DNA of 64,000 bases from Kozakia baliensis (GCF_001787335.1 NZ_CP014674.1:690501-754500), one strand, 5' to 3'. Counted from the first letter of the stretch, positions 50,607 through 59,592 are shown. The notes: generated by a model not told the origin, from the letters alone. Program-made: numbers and translations.

Positions 50607-51705
50607 TCTTGCTCGCACGATCCTTGCCTATGTTCTGATCTTGGGCGTTTTGGTTTTCGTGCATGAGTTCGGACATTATTTGGCTGCACGGTGGCGTGGT
50701 ATCAAAGTCGATACTTTCTCTATCGGATTCGGCCCTGCGCTTTATCGCTGGCACGATCGCGTCGGCACGGAATGGCGGCTAAGCGCGATTCCGCTCGGCG
50801 GATATGTGAAGCCACATGGCTTCGAAGGGCCGGACGATGCGACTCCGGAGCAAAAGGCCGCCTGGATCGAAGGGCGCACCTTTCATGACAAGCCGGTCGG
50901 CTCGCGCGCGCTGGTCATCGCCATGGGGCCAATCTTCAATTTCGGTTTCGCTATATTACTGTTCACGCTACTTTTCGCGTTTGCAGGACGCCCTGAAGTC
51001 AAAAATGAGGTGGCCCAGGTCGAGCCGAATGGACCTGCCGCGCAGGCCGGCGTGAAGCCTGGCGATGTCATCACCCACCTGGGCACCTTGCCGGTTTTCA
51101 ATTTCGCGGATGTGCAGGCGCACGCCTCCGAACGGCCCGGTGCCCAGACAACGCTCGGCATTCGGCGTGGCGGACAAGACCTGACTTTACCCATCACATT
51201 GGGAACGGTGCCAGGCACTAAAAAACATGGGCCGACCGGAAAAATCGGTGTCGTCTATCAGATGGTGCCAGGGAAGCCCCTTTCCCCGCCGCAAGCTTTC
51301 GTTGCGGGCGTTCATGAGACTTGGATGGTTTCGGTGCAGACGTTGCAAGGCGTTTGGCAGATCATCAGCGGACAGCGCAGCACGAAAGAACTCGGCGGCA
51401 CGATCCGCATCGCGCAAATGTCGGGGCAGGTGGCGCAATATGGTTTCGCCAGCATCATGTCTTTCATGGCGCTTCTGTCGGTCAATTTGGGCCTGATTAA
51501 TCTGTTCCCGATTCCGATCCTCGATGGTGGACGCTTGGTTTTCTATATTGCGGAAAGCATTCAGGGCCGCCCCGTTTCCCGGCGCGTGCAAGAGATCAGC
51601 TATCAGGCGGGTTTCGCTCTTATTGCGGGTCTTTTCTTGTTTTCCACTTTCAATGATTTGGCCAATCTGGGCCTATTTCATTGGCTTATTCCAAGCTCCG
51701 GCTAA
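50599..51705 (+). CDS. rseP: RseP-type intramembrane zinc metalloprotease
   Basis: This site-2-protease homolog has 368 residues. VFVHEFGHYLAARWRGIKV carries the HExxH zinc motif in the first span, a single PDZ domain follows (about 125-205; EPNGPAAQAGVKPGDVI), and NLFPIPILDGGRLVFY near the C-terminus supplies the third ligand. E. coli RseP has two PDZ domains. It cleaves anti-sigma factors or remnant signal peptides. Its start overlaps the dxr stop, and bamA follows, the usual arrangement. Confidence 0.94.
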   Translation: MHDLARTILAYVLILGVLVFVHEFGHYLAARWRGIKVDTFSIGFGPALYRWHDRVGTEWRLSAIPLGGYVKPHGFEGPDDATPEQKAAWIEGRTFHDKPVGSRALVIAMGPIFNFGFAILLFTLLFAFAGRPEVKNEVAQVEPNGPAAQAGVKPGDVITHLGTLPVFNFADVQAHASERPGAQTTLGIRRGGQDLTLPITLGTVPGTKKHGPTGKIGVVYQMVPGKPLSPPQAFVAGVHETWMVSVQTLQGVWQIISGQRSTKELGGTIRIAQMSGQVAQYGFASIMSFMALLSVNLGLINLFPIPILDGGRLVFYIAESIQGRPVSRRVQEISYQAGFALIAGLFLFSTFNDLANLGLFHWLIPSSG

Positions 51706-51882
51706 AGATCGGTGCAAACTGTTACGCGGTAAGTGGAGTAGGGTGCTTGCGTAGAGGGGGGGAAGTCGGATACCTCCCGCTTTAGACGCGCGTGCCTAGC
51801 TCCAAGGATCGCTTACTGATAAAAGTAAGTAGTAACGATACCGGACCTGCACGCCGGAGTGATGAAGTGAGGAACGCCCGTC

Positions 51883-54333
51883 TTGTCAGGTAAACGTCTC
51901 GTCCTGCTTGCTTCTGTCTGCTTGATGCCTGTGATTATGGGGCGGGCCGAAGCGCAGAACCACCGGAACCATCACCGTGCCGCCGCGCATACGGCGAAGG
52001 TCGCCCCGCGCCATGGTGGGGTGATCGAAGCTATTACCGTTAATGGTAATACACGCATCGAAACCAGCACGGTCCTATCCTATATGGTGGTGCAGCCTGG
52101 TGACAGCTTCAACCAGGACGACCTCGATCGCTCCCTTAAAACGCTTTACGCGACGGGATTGTTCAAGGACGTGACCTTACGCCGCGATGGCAATACGCTC
52201 GTCGTCGATCTGGTCGAAAACCCCATCGTCAATCGCATTGCGTTCGAAGGTAACCACGCCGTCAAGGACGAGGACCTCCGTAAGGCGATCGCCATGCGCC
52301 CGCGTGCCGTTTTCTCGGCGCAAGCTGCGGCGGCCGACCGCCAGAAGCTGTTGGACCTTTATGCATCCAAAGCCCGCTTCGGCGCGACGGTGACGCCTCA
52401 GATCATCAAGCTGTCCCATAATCGCGTCGATGTCGTTTTCAACATCAACGAAGCGCGTCAGACGCTGATCAACAAGATCGTTTTCGTCGGGAACCATGCC
52501 TTCAGCGAAGCGCGGCTTGCGTCGGTCATTTCGTCAAAAGAGACGGAGTGGTACCGCTTTTTCTCGTCTTCCGACGAATATAACCCTGAGCGCGTGAGGT
52601 ATGACGCCGAATTGCTGCGTCGTTTCTATCTTCATAATGGTTATGTGGATTTCCACATGATCAACGCGACCGGCGAACTGTCGCCCGATCGGAAATCTTT
52701 CTACATTACCTTCACAGTGTCGGAAGGGCCGCGTTACCGCCTAGGCAAGATGGAAGTTCGTTCCAGCTTGCGCCATGTCGAGAGCAAGGATCTGTATAAA
52801 TACATCGATCTGTTCCCGCACCAATGGTACGATGGCACGGCGATTCAGAACAATTCGACCAGCATGCAGGAACGCTTGCAAGCGACGGGCCACCCCTTCG
52901 CCATGGTCCGTTCCGAAATCGCCCGTAATCCTGAAAAGCGGGTGGTCGATCTTCTGTTCGACGTGAACGAAGGGCCGCATGTCTATGTCGAGCGTATCGA
53001 CATCAACGGCAACACCGTCACGCAGGATAAGGTAATCCGCCGACAACTGCCGATGGCCGAAGGGGACCCGTACACCCCGTTCGATCGTAAATACTCCAAA
53101 GCAGTATTGCAGGATCTGGGCTTCTTCAGCACGGTTTCGGTTGATCAGACGCAAGGCTCCGCGCCGGATCGTGTCAACGTCTCCGCCAACGTGGTCGAAA
53201 AGCCAACGGGTGAATTCTCTCTCGGTGGCGGTTACTCGACGGACGTCGGCGTATTGGGTAACGGCTCGGTCAAGCAGCATAACCTGCTTGGCACAGGGAT
53301 GGATGCCGGTATTTCCGGCACGGTTGCGTATTACGAGAAGCAGGTCGATCTCTCTTTGACCGACCCCTACTTCTTGAACCGCAACATTGTGGCGGGTATC
53401 GATATCTTCGGCATCCAAAACAACTACCAGACTTACCAGTCCTATAAAGAAGGGCGGTACGGCGCGACGCTGCGTATGGGTTATTCCTATAATAACTACT
53501 TGTCGCAGTCCTGGAGCTACTCGCTGATCGATCGTAACGTCGGCAACCTCTTCAGCGGCGCCGATGTTCAAGATTACGGCTATCAGTATGTGCCGTCGCA
53601 ATATGTGCAGGATTCCGCGGGCTGGACTTTGCTCTCGCAGTTGAGCACGACCCTGACGTATGATCGCCGTGACAACCGTGCACGTCCACGCAAAGGTTTC
53701 GTTATCCGTGTGAGCGGCGATTTCGCCGGGCTTGGCGGCAACGAAAAATATCTGCGCGGCAAAATCGACGGCGACTATTACCTTCCGCTCGATTCCATCA
53801 CCGGCAACCATGATTGGGGCCTGCAGTTCAAGGGCGGCGCCGGGTATATGGGAGATTGGAGTTCCAGCGGTAATCGGAACATCATCGATAACTTCTATCT
53901 CGGTGGTGAAAACCTGCGCGGCTTCCTCCAAGGTGGTGCGGGTCCGCGCTCTGCCCACTATCATGACGCGAGTGGAAGAACCTTGCCGGAAGCAGGTCAG
54001 GAAGATCTGATCGGTGGCCGCTTTATCTATACCGCATCGGCTCAGGTGAATTTTCCGCTACCGATGGGCGACGATGTCGGTATTTCAGGTCGTTACTTCG
54101 TGGATGCCGGTGGCTTGGCCGGGCTGCGCGTGGCGCATCTTTATACCAATCCGCGTCAATCGAACTACACACCGGTTTCAGGCGATACTTTGGTGCCGCG
54201 TGTTTCTACCGGTGTTGGTATTTCCTGGAAGAGTCCGTTCGGTCTCGTGAATATCGACGCGGCTGTGCCGATTCATAAATCGTATAATGACCGCCTTTAT
54301 CCGGTTCGTTTCGGTTTCGGCCAACAGTTCTAA
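51883..54333 (+). CDS. bamA: Outer membrane protein assembly factor BamA
   Basis: BamA is the core of the machine that inserts beta-barrel proteins. The 816-residue protein begins with a signal peptide (MSGKRLVLLASVCLMPVIMG, cleavage near AEA), then five POTRA repeats (about 45-420; e.g. ITVNGNTRIETSTVLSYM, VERIDINGNTVTQDKVIRRQ) and a 16-strand barrel with NLRGF and a C-terminal Phe (FGFGQQF). The start is TTG at 51883: GAGGA lies 9 bases before it and an in-frame stop (51868) precedes, so no longer form exists. The 177-base gap after rseP holds a small hairpin (CTTAC/GTAAG) but no clear promoter. Confidence 0.95.
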   Translation: MSGKRLVLLASVCLMPVIMGRAEAQNHRNHHRAAAHTAKVAPRHGGVIEAITVNGNTRIETSTVLSYMVVQPGDSFNQDDLDRSLKTLYATGLFKDVTLRRDGNTLVVDLVENPIVNRIAFEGNHAVKDEDLRKAIAMRPRAVFSAQAAAADRQKLLDLYASKARFGATVTPQIIKLSHNRVDVVFNINEARQTLINKIVFVGNHAFSEARLASVISSKETEWYRFFSSSDEYNPERVRYDAELLRRFYLHNGYVDFHMINATGELSPDRKSFYITFTVSEGPRYRLGKMEVRSSLRHVESKDLYKYIDLFPHQWYDGTAIQNNSTSMQERLQATGHPFAMVRSEIARNPEKRVVDLLFDVNEGPHVYVERIDINGNTVTQDKVIRRQLPMAEGDPYTPFDRKYSKAVLQDLGFFSTVSVDQTQGSAPDRVNVSANVVEKPTGEFSLGGGYSTDVGVLGNGSVKQHNLLGTGMDAGISGTVAYYEKQVDLSLTDPYFLNRNIVAGIDIFGIQNNYQTYQSYKEGRYGATLRMGYSYNNYLSQSWSYSLIDRNVGNLFSGADVQDYGYQYVPSQYVQDSAGWTLLSQLSTTLTYDRRDNRARPRKGFVIRVSGDFAGLGGNEKYLRGKIDGDYYLPLDSITGNHDWGLQFKGGAGYMGDWSSSGNRNIIDNFYLGGENLRGFLQGGAGPRSAHYHDASGRTLPEAGQEDLIGGRFIYTASAQVNFPLPMGDDVGISGRYFVDAGGLAGLRVAHLYTNPRQSNYTPVSGDTLVPRVSTGVGISWKSPFGLVNIDAAVPIHKSYNDRLYPVRFGFGQQF

Positions 54334-54365
54334 TCCGTTATTTCGCTTTTCTATTAGAGGTTCCG

Positions 54366-55250
54366 ATGTCCCTGTCTTCTGGCGCGCGCTTTTTCGTCGC
54401 CGCCGCTTTTATGACTTCGCTCGGTTTCGGCGGCGCCGCTCAGGCGCAGTCTTCTGGGAATAGCGGATGGTTTGTGCCTAAAACCGCACAACCTCAAGCT
54501 GCTCCAGTGGCGCGTGCGCCTCGCCGCGTTCCTGTGCCGCAGCCTGTCGAGTCCGAGCCTGACGAGCAAATGCAGCAGCCTGAAACGCCGCCTGTGCTGC
54601 CGGCACCGCCCATTCCCGATTCACCTGATTTGCCGAAGGGCGCTCCCCCGCCGGCAGCGGCGATTGGCGTTATCAGCATTCCGGGCGTGATGCGGATTTC
54701 CACTGCTGCCGAAGAAGCGCAACGCGTTTTGGGGCAGCGTCGCGACAAGCTGGCGGCGGCGGCTCAGAAAGAGCAAGCCGGTTGGCGGAACGAGCAGCAG
54801 AAATTGCAGGATGAAGCGCGTTCTCTAACTTCCGAGCAGATCCAGCTGCGCGAGCGTCACCTTCAGGAACGTCGTGCCCGCGCTCAGCGTGATTTCGCCA
54901 ACCGTGCACGCATCATTCAGGAAGCTGCCACGGTTTCTCTCAATCAGATCGAGAGAGAGTTAGTGCGTATCGTTCGGCAGGTGGCGGCGTCGCACAGCAT
55001 GAACCTCGTTCTTCATAGCGAGCAGGTCGCGCTGCATGTGGATGGGCAAGACATCACGCAGGAGACCGCGCGCCAGTTGAATAAGGTTCTGCCGCACGTG
55101 TTCATTCCAGATGAAAGCGTCGATCCGGAAGTGTTGGCGAAATCGGGTAAGATGCCGACCACGGCTGACGAAGAACGCGCGGATCAGCAGCCGCCAGCTT
55201 CGGCTCCTGCGAGCGCTCCGGCATCGACGTCCATTCTGCGGACACATTAA
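54366..55250 (+). CDS. skp: Skp/OmpH-family periplasmic chaperone, extended
   Basis: This 294-residue exported protein has a signal peptide (SGARFFVAAAFMTSLGFGGA, cleavage near AQA), then about 75 residues rich in Pro/Gln/Glu, then an OmpH core (about 95-225; GVISIPGVMRIST, long charged helices EEAQRVLGQRRDKLAAAAQK ... NQIERELVRIVRQVAAS), and a Pro/Ser/Ala-rich tail. Skp is normally about 160 residues, so both extensions are unusual. Skp holds unfolded outer-membrane proteins for BamA, encoded just upstream. Confidence 0.85.
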   Translation: MSLSSGARFFVAAAFMTSLGFGGAAQAQSSGNSGWFVPKTAQPQAAPVARAPRRVPVPQPVESEPDEQMQQPETPPVLPAPPIPDSPDLPKGAPPPAAAIGVISIPGVMRISTAAEEAQRVLGQRRDKLAAAAQKEQAGWRNEQQKLQDEARSLTSEQIQLRERHLQERRARAQRDFANRARIIQEAATVSLNQIERELVRIVRQVAASHSMNLVLHSEQVALHVDGQDITQETARQLNKVLPHVFIPDESVDPEVLAKSGKMPTTADEERADQQPPASAPASAPASTSILRTH

Positions 55251-55256
55251 TTGATC

Positions 55257-56324
55257 ATGAGCGCTTCAACGCCCACGTCTTTGCCTGGGGATTCTAGGTT
55301 CTTCACACGCCTTGGTCCTTTCCCCATCGAAGAACTCGCGCGCCTTGCCGATGCGGAACTTGTTTTCGGGGCAGAGGCACCGAAGACACTTTCCTTACGT
55401 GGCGTCGCACCTTTGCAGGCAGCCACGCGGGCGGAAGTGAGTTTTCTGGATAATCGGCGCTATCTTCCGCTTTTGGCCGATACCCAGGCCGGGGCGGTAA
55501 TTCTATCGCCTGTCTTTGCGGATAAGCTGCCGAAACATGCCATCGGGTTGGTGAGCAAAACGCCCTATCTCGCTTGGGCGCGAATCGCCGCGCATTTCCA
55601 TCCTAAAACGCCGAGCCGACCGGGTGTCCATCCGTCCGCAGTGATTGATGAAACGGCCAAGATCGGCGCGGACGTGCAGATTTCGCCTTTCGTCGTTATC
55701 GGGCCGCACGCCGAAATCGAAGACGGCGTGGCAATCGATACACATGCGGTGATCGGGCAGGGCGTGCGCATCGGCGCGCAATCGCGCATCGGGGCGCATG
55801 TTACGCTTACCCATAGCCTGATCGGCAGTCGTGTTACGCTCTATCCAGGCGCGCGCATCGGCCAAGACGGTTTCGGTTTCGCTGTGGGTCCTCAAGGTTT
55901 CGAAACGGTGCCGCAATTGGGCCGCGTCGTTATCGAGGACGATGTCGAGATTGGCGCGAACGTTACGATCGATCGTGGATCGATGCGTGACACTATTATC
56001 GGTGCGGGAACGCGGATCGATAATCTCGTGCAAATCGGGCACAACGCGCAACTCGGGCGCTGCTGTATCGTGGTGTCGCAAGCTGGAATCTCCGGTTCGA
56101 CAGAACTGGGTGATTTCGTCACAATCGCTGCGCAGGCCGGTTTGATTGGGCATATCAAAATCGGCGATAAGGCACGCATCGGTGCGCAGTGTGGCGTGAT
56201 GTCCGATGTCGAAGCAGGGGCCGATGTGATCGGTAGTCCCGCAATGCCGTTCCGGGAGTTTTTCCGCAACGTCGCCGTGCTGAGAAAATTGGCGAAAAAG
56301 CCTGATAAGTCGGATACAGAATGA
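55257..56324 (+). CDS. lpxD: UDP-3-O-acylglucosamine N-acyltransferase
   Basis: LpxD adds the second acyl chain in lipid A synthesis. The 355-residue protein has an N-terminal uridine-binding domain (residues 1-120; FLDNRRYLPLLA) and a hexapeptide left-handed helix (about 125-330; IGADVQISPFVVIGPHAEI, IGQDGFGFA, LVQIGHNAQLGR with the catalytic His). The ATG at 55257 follows an in-frame TTG at 55251. Confidence 0.95.
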   Translation: MSASTPTSLPGDSRFFTRLGPFPIEELARLADAELVFGAEAPKTLSLRGVAPLQAATRAEVSFLDNRRYLPLLADTQAGAVILSPVFADKLPKHAIGLVSKTPYLAWARIAAHFHPKTPSRPGVHPSAVIDETAKIGADVQISPFVVIGPHAEIEDGVAIDTHAVIGQGVRIGAQSRIGAHVTLTHSLIGSRVTLYPGARIGQDGFGFAVGPQGFETVPQLGRVVIEDDVEIGANVTIDRGSMRDTIIGAGTRIDNLVQIGHNAQLGRCCIVVSQAGISGSTELGDFVTIAAQAGLIGHIKIGDKARIGAQCGVMSDVEAGADVIGSPAMPFREFFRNVAVLRKLAKKPDKSDTE

Positions 56325-56329
56325 TAAAT

Positions 56330-56366
56330 GGCGTGAAGATAGGCTGTGTGGTCACATCTTCACGCC
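56330..56366 (+). other. Perfect 11-bp hairpin between lpxD and fabZ
   Basis: GGCGTGAAGAT (56330-56340) and ATCTTCACGCC (56356-56366) form a perfect stem with a 15-base loop just after the lpxD stop, with TTTG following. It may be a partial terminator or a 3'-end stabiliser within the lipid A operon. Confidence 0.5.
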
Positions 56367-56452
56367 TTTGATAAGAGAGGCGCACGCAGTAAAGCGCTGA
56401 GCAAACAACGCGCATCCGGTGATAAGTCGGGTGCGAAGGCTTGAGAATAAAA

Positions 56453-56965
56453 GTGAGCGGAAAATTGGACGCCTCGGCAGACAAAAACAGCAACAGATCG
56501 GCCACGGCGGTGCAGCAGCCGGAAGTTGTCGAAGCAATTGACATCATGCGGATCATGTCGGCGATCCCGCATCGTTATCCGTTTTTGATGATCGATCGCA
56601 TGGTGGACATTACTTTGGGGCAGTCTGCTGTCGGCCTGAAGAATGTAACCATCAACGAGCCGTTCTTTGCCGGCCATTTCCCAAGCCAGCCCGTTATGCC
56701 GGGTGTGTTGATCGTCGAAGCGATGGCCCAGACGGCCGCGACCCTCGTGGTTCTGACGCTTGGCGAAGCATTCGAGGGCAAGCTAGTTTATTTCATGACA
56801 ATCGAGGGCGCGAAATTCCGTCGTCCGGTTGGTCCTGGCGACCAATTGCGTATTCATGTCGAAAAAGAACGCGCTCGCGCGAATGTCTGGCGTTTCAAAG
56901 GAATTGCCCGTGTGGACGGTGTTTCCGTCGCCGAGGCGACATTCAGCGCCATGATCATGGGTTAA
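56453..56965 (+). CDS. fabZ: 3-hydroxyacyl-[acyl-carrier-protein] dehydratase FabZ
   Basis: FabZ dehydrates 3-hydroxyacyl-ACP in fatty acid elongation and competes with LpxA/LpxD for substrate. The 170-residue protein has [13 protein letters not shown] (catalytic His), [31 protein letters not shown] with the catalytic Glu. The start is uncertain: GTG at 56453 (preferred) or TTG at 56441. Its N-terminal 25 residues are longer than typical. Confidence 0.93.
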   Translation: MSGKLDASADKNSNRSATAVQQPEVVEAIDIMRIMSAIPHRYPFLMIDRMVDITLGQSAVGLKNVTINEPFFAGHFPSQPVMPGVLIVEAMAQTAATLVVLTLGEAFEGKLVYFMTIEGAKFRRPVGPGDQLRIHVEKERARANVWRFKGIARVDGVSVAEATFSAMIMG

Positions 56966-56975
56966 GATAATTTCC

Positions 56976-57839
56976 GTGAAACAGCCTTCCGCAGAATGGC
57001 CCCGAAGCGTCTCGATCCATCCTAGCGCCATTGTCGCGCCCGAGGCGCAGCTTGGCGAAAACGTTCAAATCGGGCCGTGGTGTTCCGTCGGGCCTGACGT
57101 CGTCTTAGGTAAAAACGTCCGCTTGCATTCCAGTGTCGTCATCGATGGCATTACGGTGCTTGGAGACGGGGTGGAGATTTATCCCTTCGTCACGGTCGGC
57201 ATGGCGCCTCAGGATCTTAAATATCGCGGCGAGCCGACGCGTTGCGAAATCGGCGAGCGCACGGTTCTGCGCGAGAATGTCACCATTCATCGGGGCACGG
57301 CGCAAGGCGATGGCATTACGCGTGTCGGAGCGCATTGCCTCGTCATGGCGAACGCTCACGTCGCGCATGATTGCGTCATTGGCGATGGGGTTATCATCGT
57401 CAACAATGTCGTCATGGGCGGTCATGTCGAGATCGGAGATGGCGCGCGTATTATGGGCGCTGCGGCGCTGCATCAATTCGTGCGTATCGGGCGAGGCGCG
57501 TTGGTCGGCGGCGTTTGCGGTGTCGAATCCGATGTCATTCCTTACGGAAGCGTGCTCGGTAACCGGGCCCGGTTGGTAGGGCTGCATTGGATCTGGCTGC
57601 GTCGCCAAGGTGTCGAGGCACCGGAAATTCAAGCTATGCGCCGCGCATTTCGGATTCTCTATCCCCGGCAAGGTGGGGATGGAGCCGTGTTGGAAAGCCG
57701 CTTGGCAGAGGTCAAACGCGATTTCGCCGATATTCCGCGCGTGCAGGAAATCGTGGCCTTCATGGAAGCGCCAAGTCGTCGCGGTTTGGTGCGGGCCATT
57801 CGTCCTTCTGCCGTAACGTCCGAAACCGAGGGCGCTTGA
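56976..57839 (+). CDS. lpxA: UDP-N-acetylglucosamine acyltransferase
   Basis: LpxA performs the first step of lipid A synthesis. The 287-residue protein has a hexapeptide-repeat helix (SIHPSAIVAPEAQLGENVQIG, RENVTIHRGT, MANAHVAHDCVIGD with the catalytic His) and a C-terminal helical domain. It starts with GTG at 56976 after fabZ and its stop overlaps the lpxI start. Confidence 0.95.
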   Translation: MKQPSAEWPRSVSIHPSAIVAPEAQLGENVQIGPWCSVGPDVVLGKNVRLHSSVVIDGITVLGDGVEIYPFVTVGMAPQDLKYRGEPTRCEIGERTVLRENVTIHRGTAQGDGITRVGAHCLVMANAHVAHDCVIGDGVIIVNNVVMGGHVEIGDGARIMGAAALHQFVRIGRGALVGGVCGVESDVIPYGSVLGNRARLVGLHWIWLRRQGVEAPEIQAMRRAFRILYPRQGGDGAVLESRLAEVKRDFADIPRVQEIVAFMEAPSRRGLVRAIRPSAVTSETEGA

Positions 57840-58705
57840 TTACAGCACCGATTGGAATACTCGCTGGCGGCGGCCCACTTCCAGCGCAAGTTGCCGAAGC
57901 GATCGAGGCTGCGGGCGGCTCGGTTTTCATCATCGGGTTTCAAGATTTCGTCGATCTGGCGAGCATTGCGCGCTGGCCGCATCGGGTGGTGCGGTTGGCG
58001 GCAGCCGGAGAGTTGCTGAGAACGCTCCGCGAAGCAGGTTGCCGCGAGATCGTCCTGATCGGTCCAGTCAAACGTCCTGCTCTGCGTGATCTTAGGCCGG
58101 ATGCCGAAGGCGCGCGTATTATGGCGCGTATCGGTCGCGCGCTTTTCTCTGGTGATGACGGGTTGCTCGGCGCATTGGTGCGTGTTCTGGGTGAGGAAGG
58201 TTTCGCTATTCGTGGCGCGCACGAATTCCTCAATCGCTCCTTGGGACAGCCAGGGCCACTCGGGAAGATAGCGCCAGATGAACTGGCCCGACGCGATATT
58301 CAAAGAGGTATCGACGTTATTCGCGCCTTAGGGCGACTCGATATCGGGCAAGGCTGCGTTGTCCAGGACGGCCTCGTTTTGGCGGTGGAAGCGATCGAAG
58401 GCACGGATGCCATGCTAAGGCGCTGTCGCGAATTACGACAGTCAGGTCCTGGCGGAGTGCTCGTCAAGACGCTCAAGCCAGGGCAGGAACGCCGCGCGGA
58501 TATGCCGACGATTGGCCCCAACACACTCGATCATGCTGCGGCAACCGGCTTGAGAGGCGTTGCGTTTGAAGCGGGAGGCACTTTGCTGACAGACCCGAAC
58601 GCCTGTATCGCGCGCGCCGATGTTCTGGGCCTGTTTCTTTACGGAATTGGGCCGGAGGAAATGCGAGGGCCGTCTAGCGAAGCCACGTCATTAAGGAAGG
58701 AATAA
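57836..58705 (+). CDS. lpxI: UDP-2,3-diacylglucosamine pyrophosphatase LpxI
   Basis: LpxI (DUF1009) cuts UDP-2,3-diacylglucosamine to lipid X, replacing LpxH of gammaproteobacteria. The 289-residue protein has PIGILAGGGPLPAQVAEAIEA, VLIGPVKRP, FLNRSLG...G, CVVQDGLVLAVEAIEGTDAML and VKTLKPGQERRADMPTIGP. The start is TTG at 57836, overlapping the lpxA TGA as TTGA. lpxB does not follow, unlike in many relatives; a glyoxalase gene does. Confidence 0.93.
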   Translation: MITAPIGILAGGGPLPAQVAEAIEAAGGSVFIIGFQDFVDLASIARWPHRVVRLAAAGELLRTLREAGCREIVLIGPVKRPALRDLRPDAEGARIMARIGRALFSGDDGLLGALVRVLGEEGFAIRGAHEFLNRSLGQPGPLGKIAPDELARRDIQRGIDVIRALGRLDIGQGCVVQDGLVLAVEAIEGTDAMLRRCRELRQSGPGGVLVKTLKPGQERRADMPTIGPNTLDHAAATGLRGVAFEAGGTLLTDPNACIARADVLGLFLYGIGPEEMRGPSSEATSLRKE

Positions 58706-58707
58706 CA

Positions 58708-59103
58708 ATGGGTACCTATCTTCATACTATGGTGCGCGTTCAGGATCTGGAGCGTAGCGTAGCGTTCTATCGCGTGTTGGGCATGAAAGAGATACGTCGC
58801 CGTGAAGTGCCCGATGGGAAATATACGCTTGTCTATATGGGCTTTGACGATAATGCCCATGGGCAGGCCGAAGTTGAGTTAACTTATAACTGGGACCAGG
58901 AAACGCCTTACGATCTCGGCAACGGTTTCGGGCATTTCGCCATTGGCGTGCCGAATGCTTCCGATCTGGTCGAGCAAGTGCGGCAGGCTGGCGGAAAGGT
59001 CACGCGAGAGGCCGGTCCGGTGAAATTCGGCACGACCGTCATTGCGTTCGTGGAAGACCCGGACGGATATAAGATCGAGATCATCGAAAAAGGCACTTTC
59101 TAG
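58708..59103 (+). CDS. gloA: Lactoylglutathione lyase (glyoxalase I)
   Basis: The enzyme converts the glutathione hemithioacetal of methylglyoxal to S-lactoylglutathione. The 131-residue protein has HTMVRVQDLERSVAFYRVLGM, AEVELTYNWDQE, GFGHFAIGVPN and DPDGYKIEIIEK, with the metal ligands His, Glu, His, Glu. It starts 2 bases after lpxI and is probably co-transcribed. It is convergent, 3 bases apart, with the H-box gene. Confidence 0.92.
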   Translation: MGTYLHTMVRVQDLERSVAFYRVLGMKEIRRREVPDGKYTLVYMGFDDNAHGQAEVELTYNWDQETPYDLGNGFGHFAIGVPNASDLVEQVRQAGGKVTREAGPVKFGTTVIAFVEDPDGYKIEIIEKGTF

Positions 59104-59106
59104 CCT

Positions 59107-59295
59107 TTATTTTTTACGCAACCGGTCCGTCGCCAATTCGATGGCGGCGATAATCGTCTGGGCTTGCCGCTGTACGTTGGAATCGGCGTTTGATGCGAGA
59201 GAATCGGCGGCAAGTAGCGCGGTAGAAAGAATGTTGCGAACATCGTGACGCATCTTCGAAAAATCCTGTTCTTCATTTTCATGGGGCAGGTTCAT
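59107..59295 (-). CDS. Stand-alone histidine-kinase H-box (HisKA-like) small protein
   Basis: This 62-residue protein contains KMRHDVRNILSTALLAADSL, closely resembling the H-box of the HisKA dimerisation domain (the H-D/E-x-R-N/T pattern with the phospho-accepting His), followed by a second amphipathic helix (VQRQAQTIIAAIELATDRLR). It is the whole two-helix hairpin and nothing else: no sensor, no ATPase. GAGGAAG lies 7-8 bases before the ATG, so it is probably translated. It could be a phosphotransfer or dimer-interfering partner of a kinase, or a remnant of one. The region upstream (59296-59445) carries the divergent rpmH promoter. Confidence 0.65.
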   Translation of the reverse strand: MNLPHENEEQDFSKMRHDVRNILSTALLAADSLASNADSNVQRQAQTIIAAIELATDRLRKK

Positions 59296-59316
59296 GTTTA
59301 AATCTTCCTCGTTTTA

Positions 59317-59345
59317 TTGACAGCGCGACGACAGCCCCGTAAAAG
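59317..59345 (+). promoter_or_regulatory. Promoter of rpmH-rnpA
   Basis: TTGACA (59317-59322) and TAAAAG (59340-59345), 17 bases apart, stand about 100 bases upstream of rpmH on its strand. Confidence 0.6.
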
Positions 59346-59445
59346 CCCGCGTTTTAGAGAAGGGCGCTCTTGATGGCGCTCAATTTGCGGTGCGTGGTCG
59401 TTTCGCGATCTGTGCCGCATATCAAAGCCGTAAGGGAATGACGTC

Positions 59446-59580
59446 ATGAAGCGCACTTATCAACCGTCCAAGCTCGTCCGCAAGCGCCGTCACGGCTTCC
59501 GTGCGCGTATGGAAACAGTCGGTGGCCGTCGTGTCATCAACAATCGCCGCGCCAAGGGCCGTAAGAAGCTCTCCGCTTAA
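59446..59580 (+). CDS. rpmH: 50S ribosomal protein L34
   Basis: The 44-residue basic protein ([20 protein letters not shown], then [11 protein letters not shown]) is the smallest common ribosomal protein. It is followed directly by rnpA, the universal pairing. AAGGGAATGACGTC carries the ribosome-binding site. Confidence 0.97.
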
Positions 59581-59592
59581 GTTTTTGGCGAT

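Noticed and set aside
52741-53964. A 407-codon open frame antisense to bamA
   Set aside because: Shadow of the bamA reading frame; no ribosome-binding site or recognisable motif.
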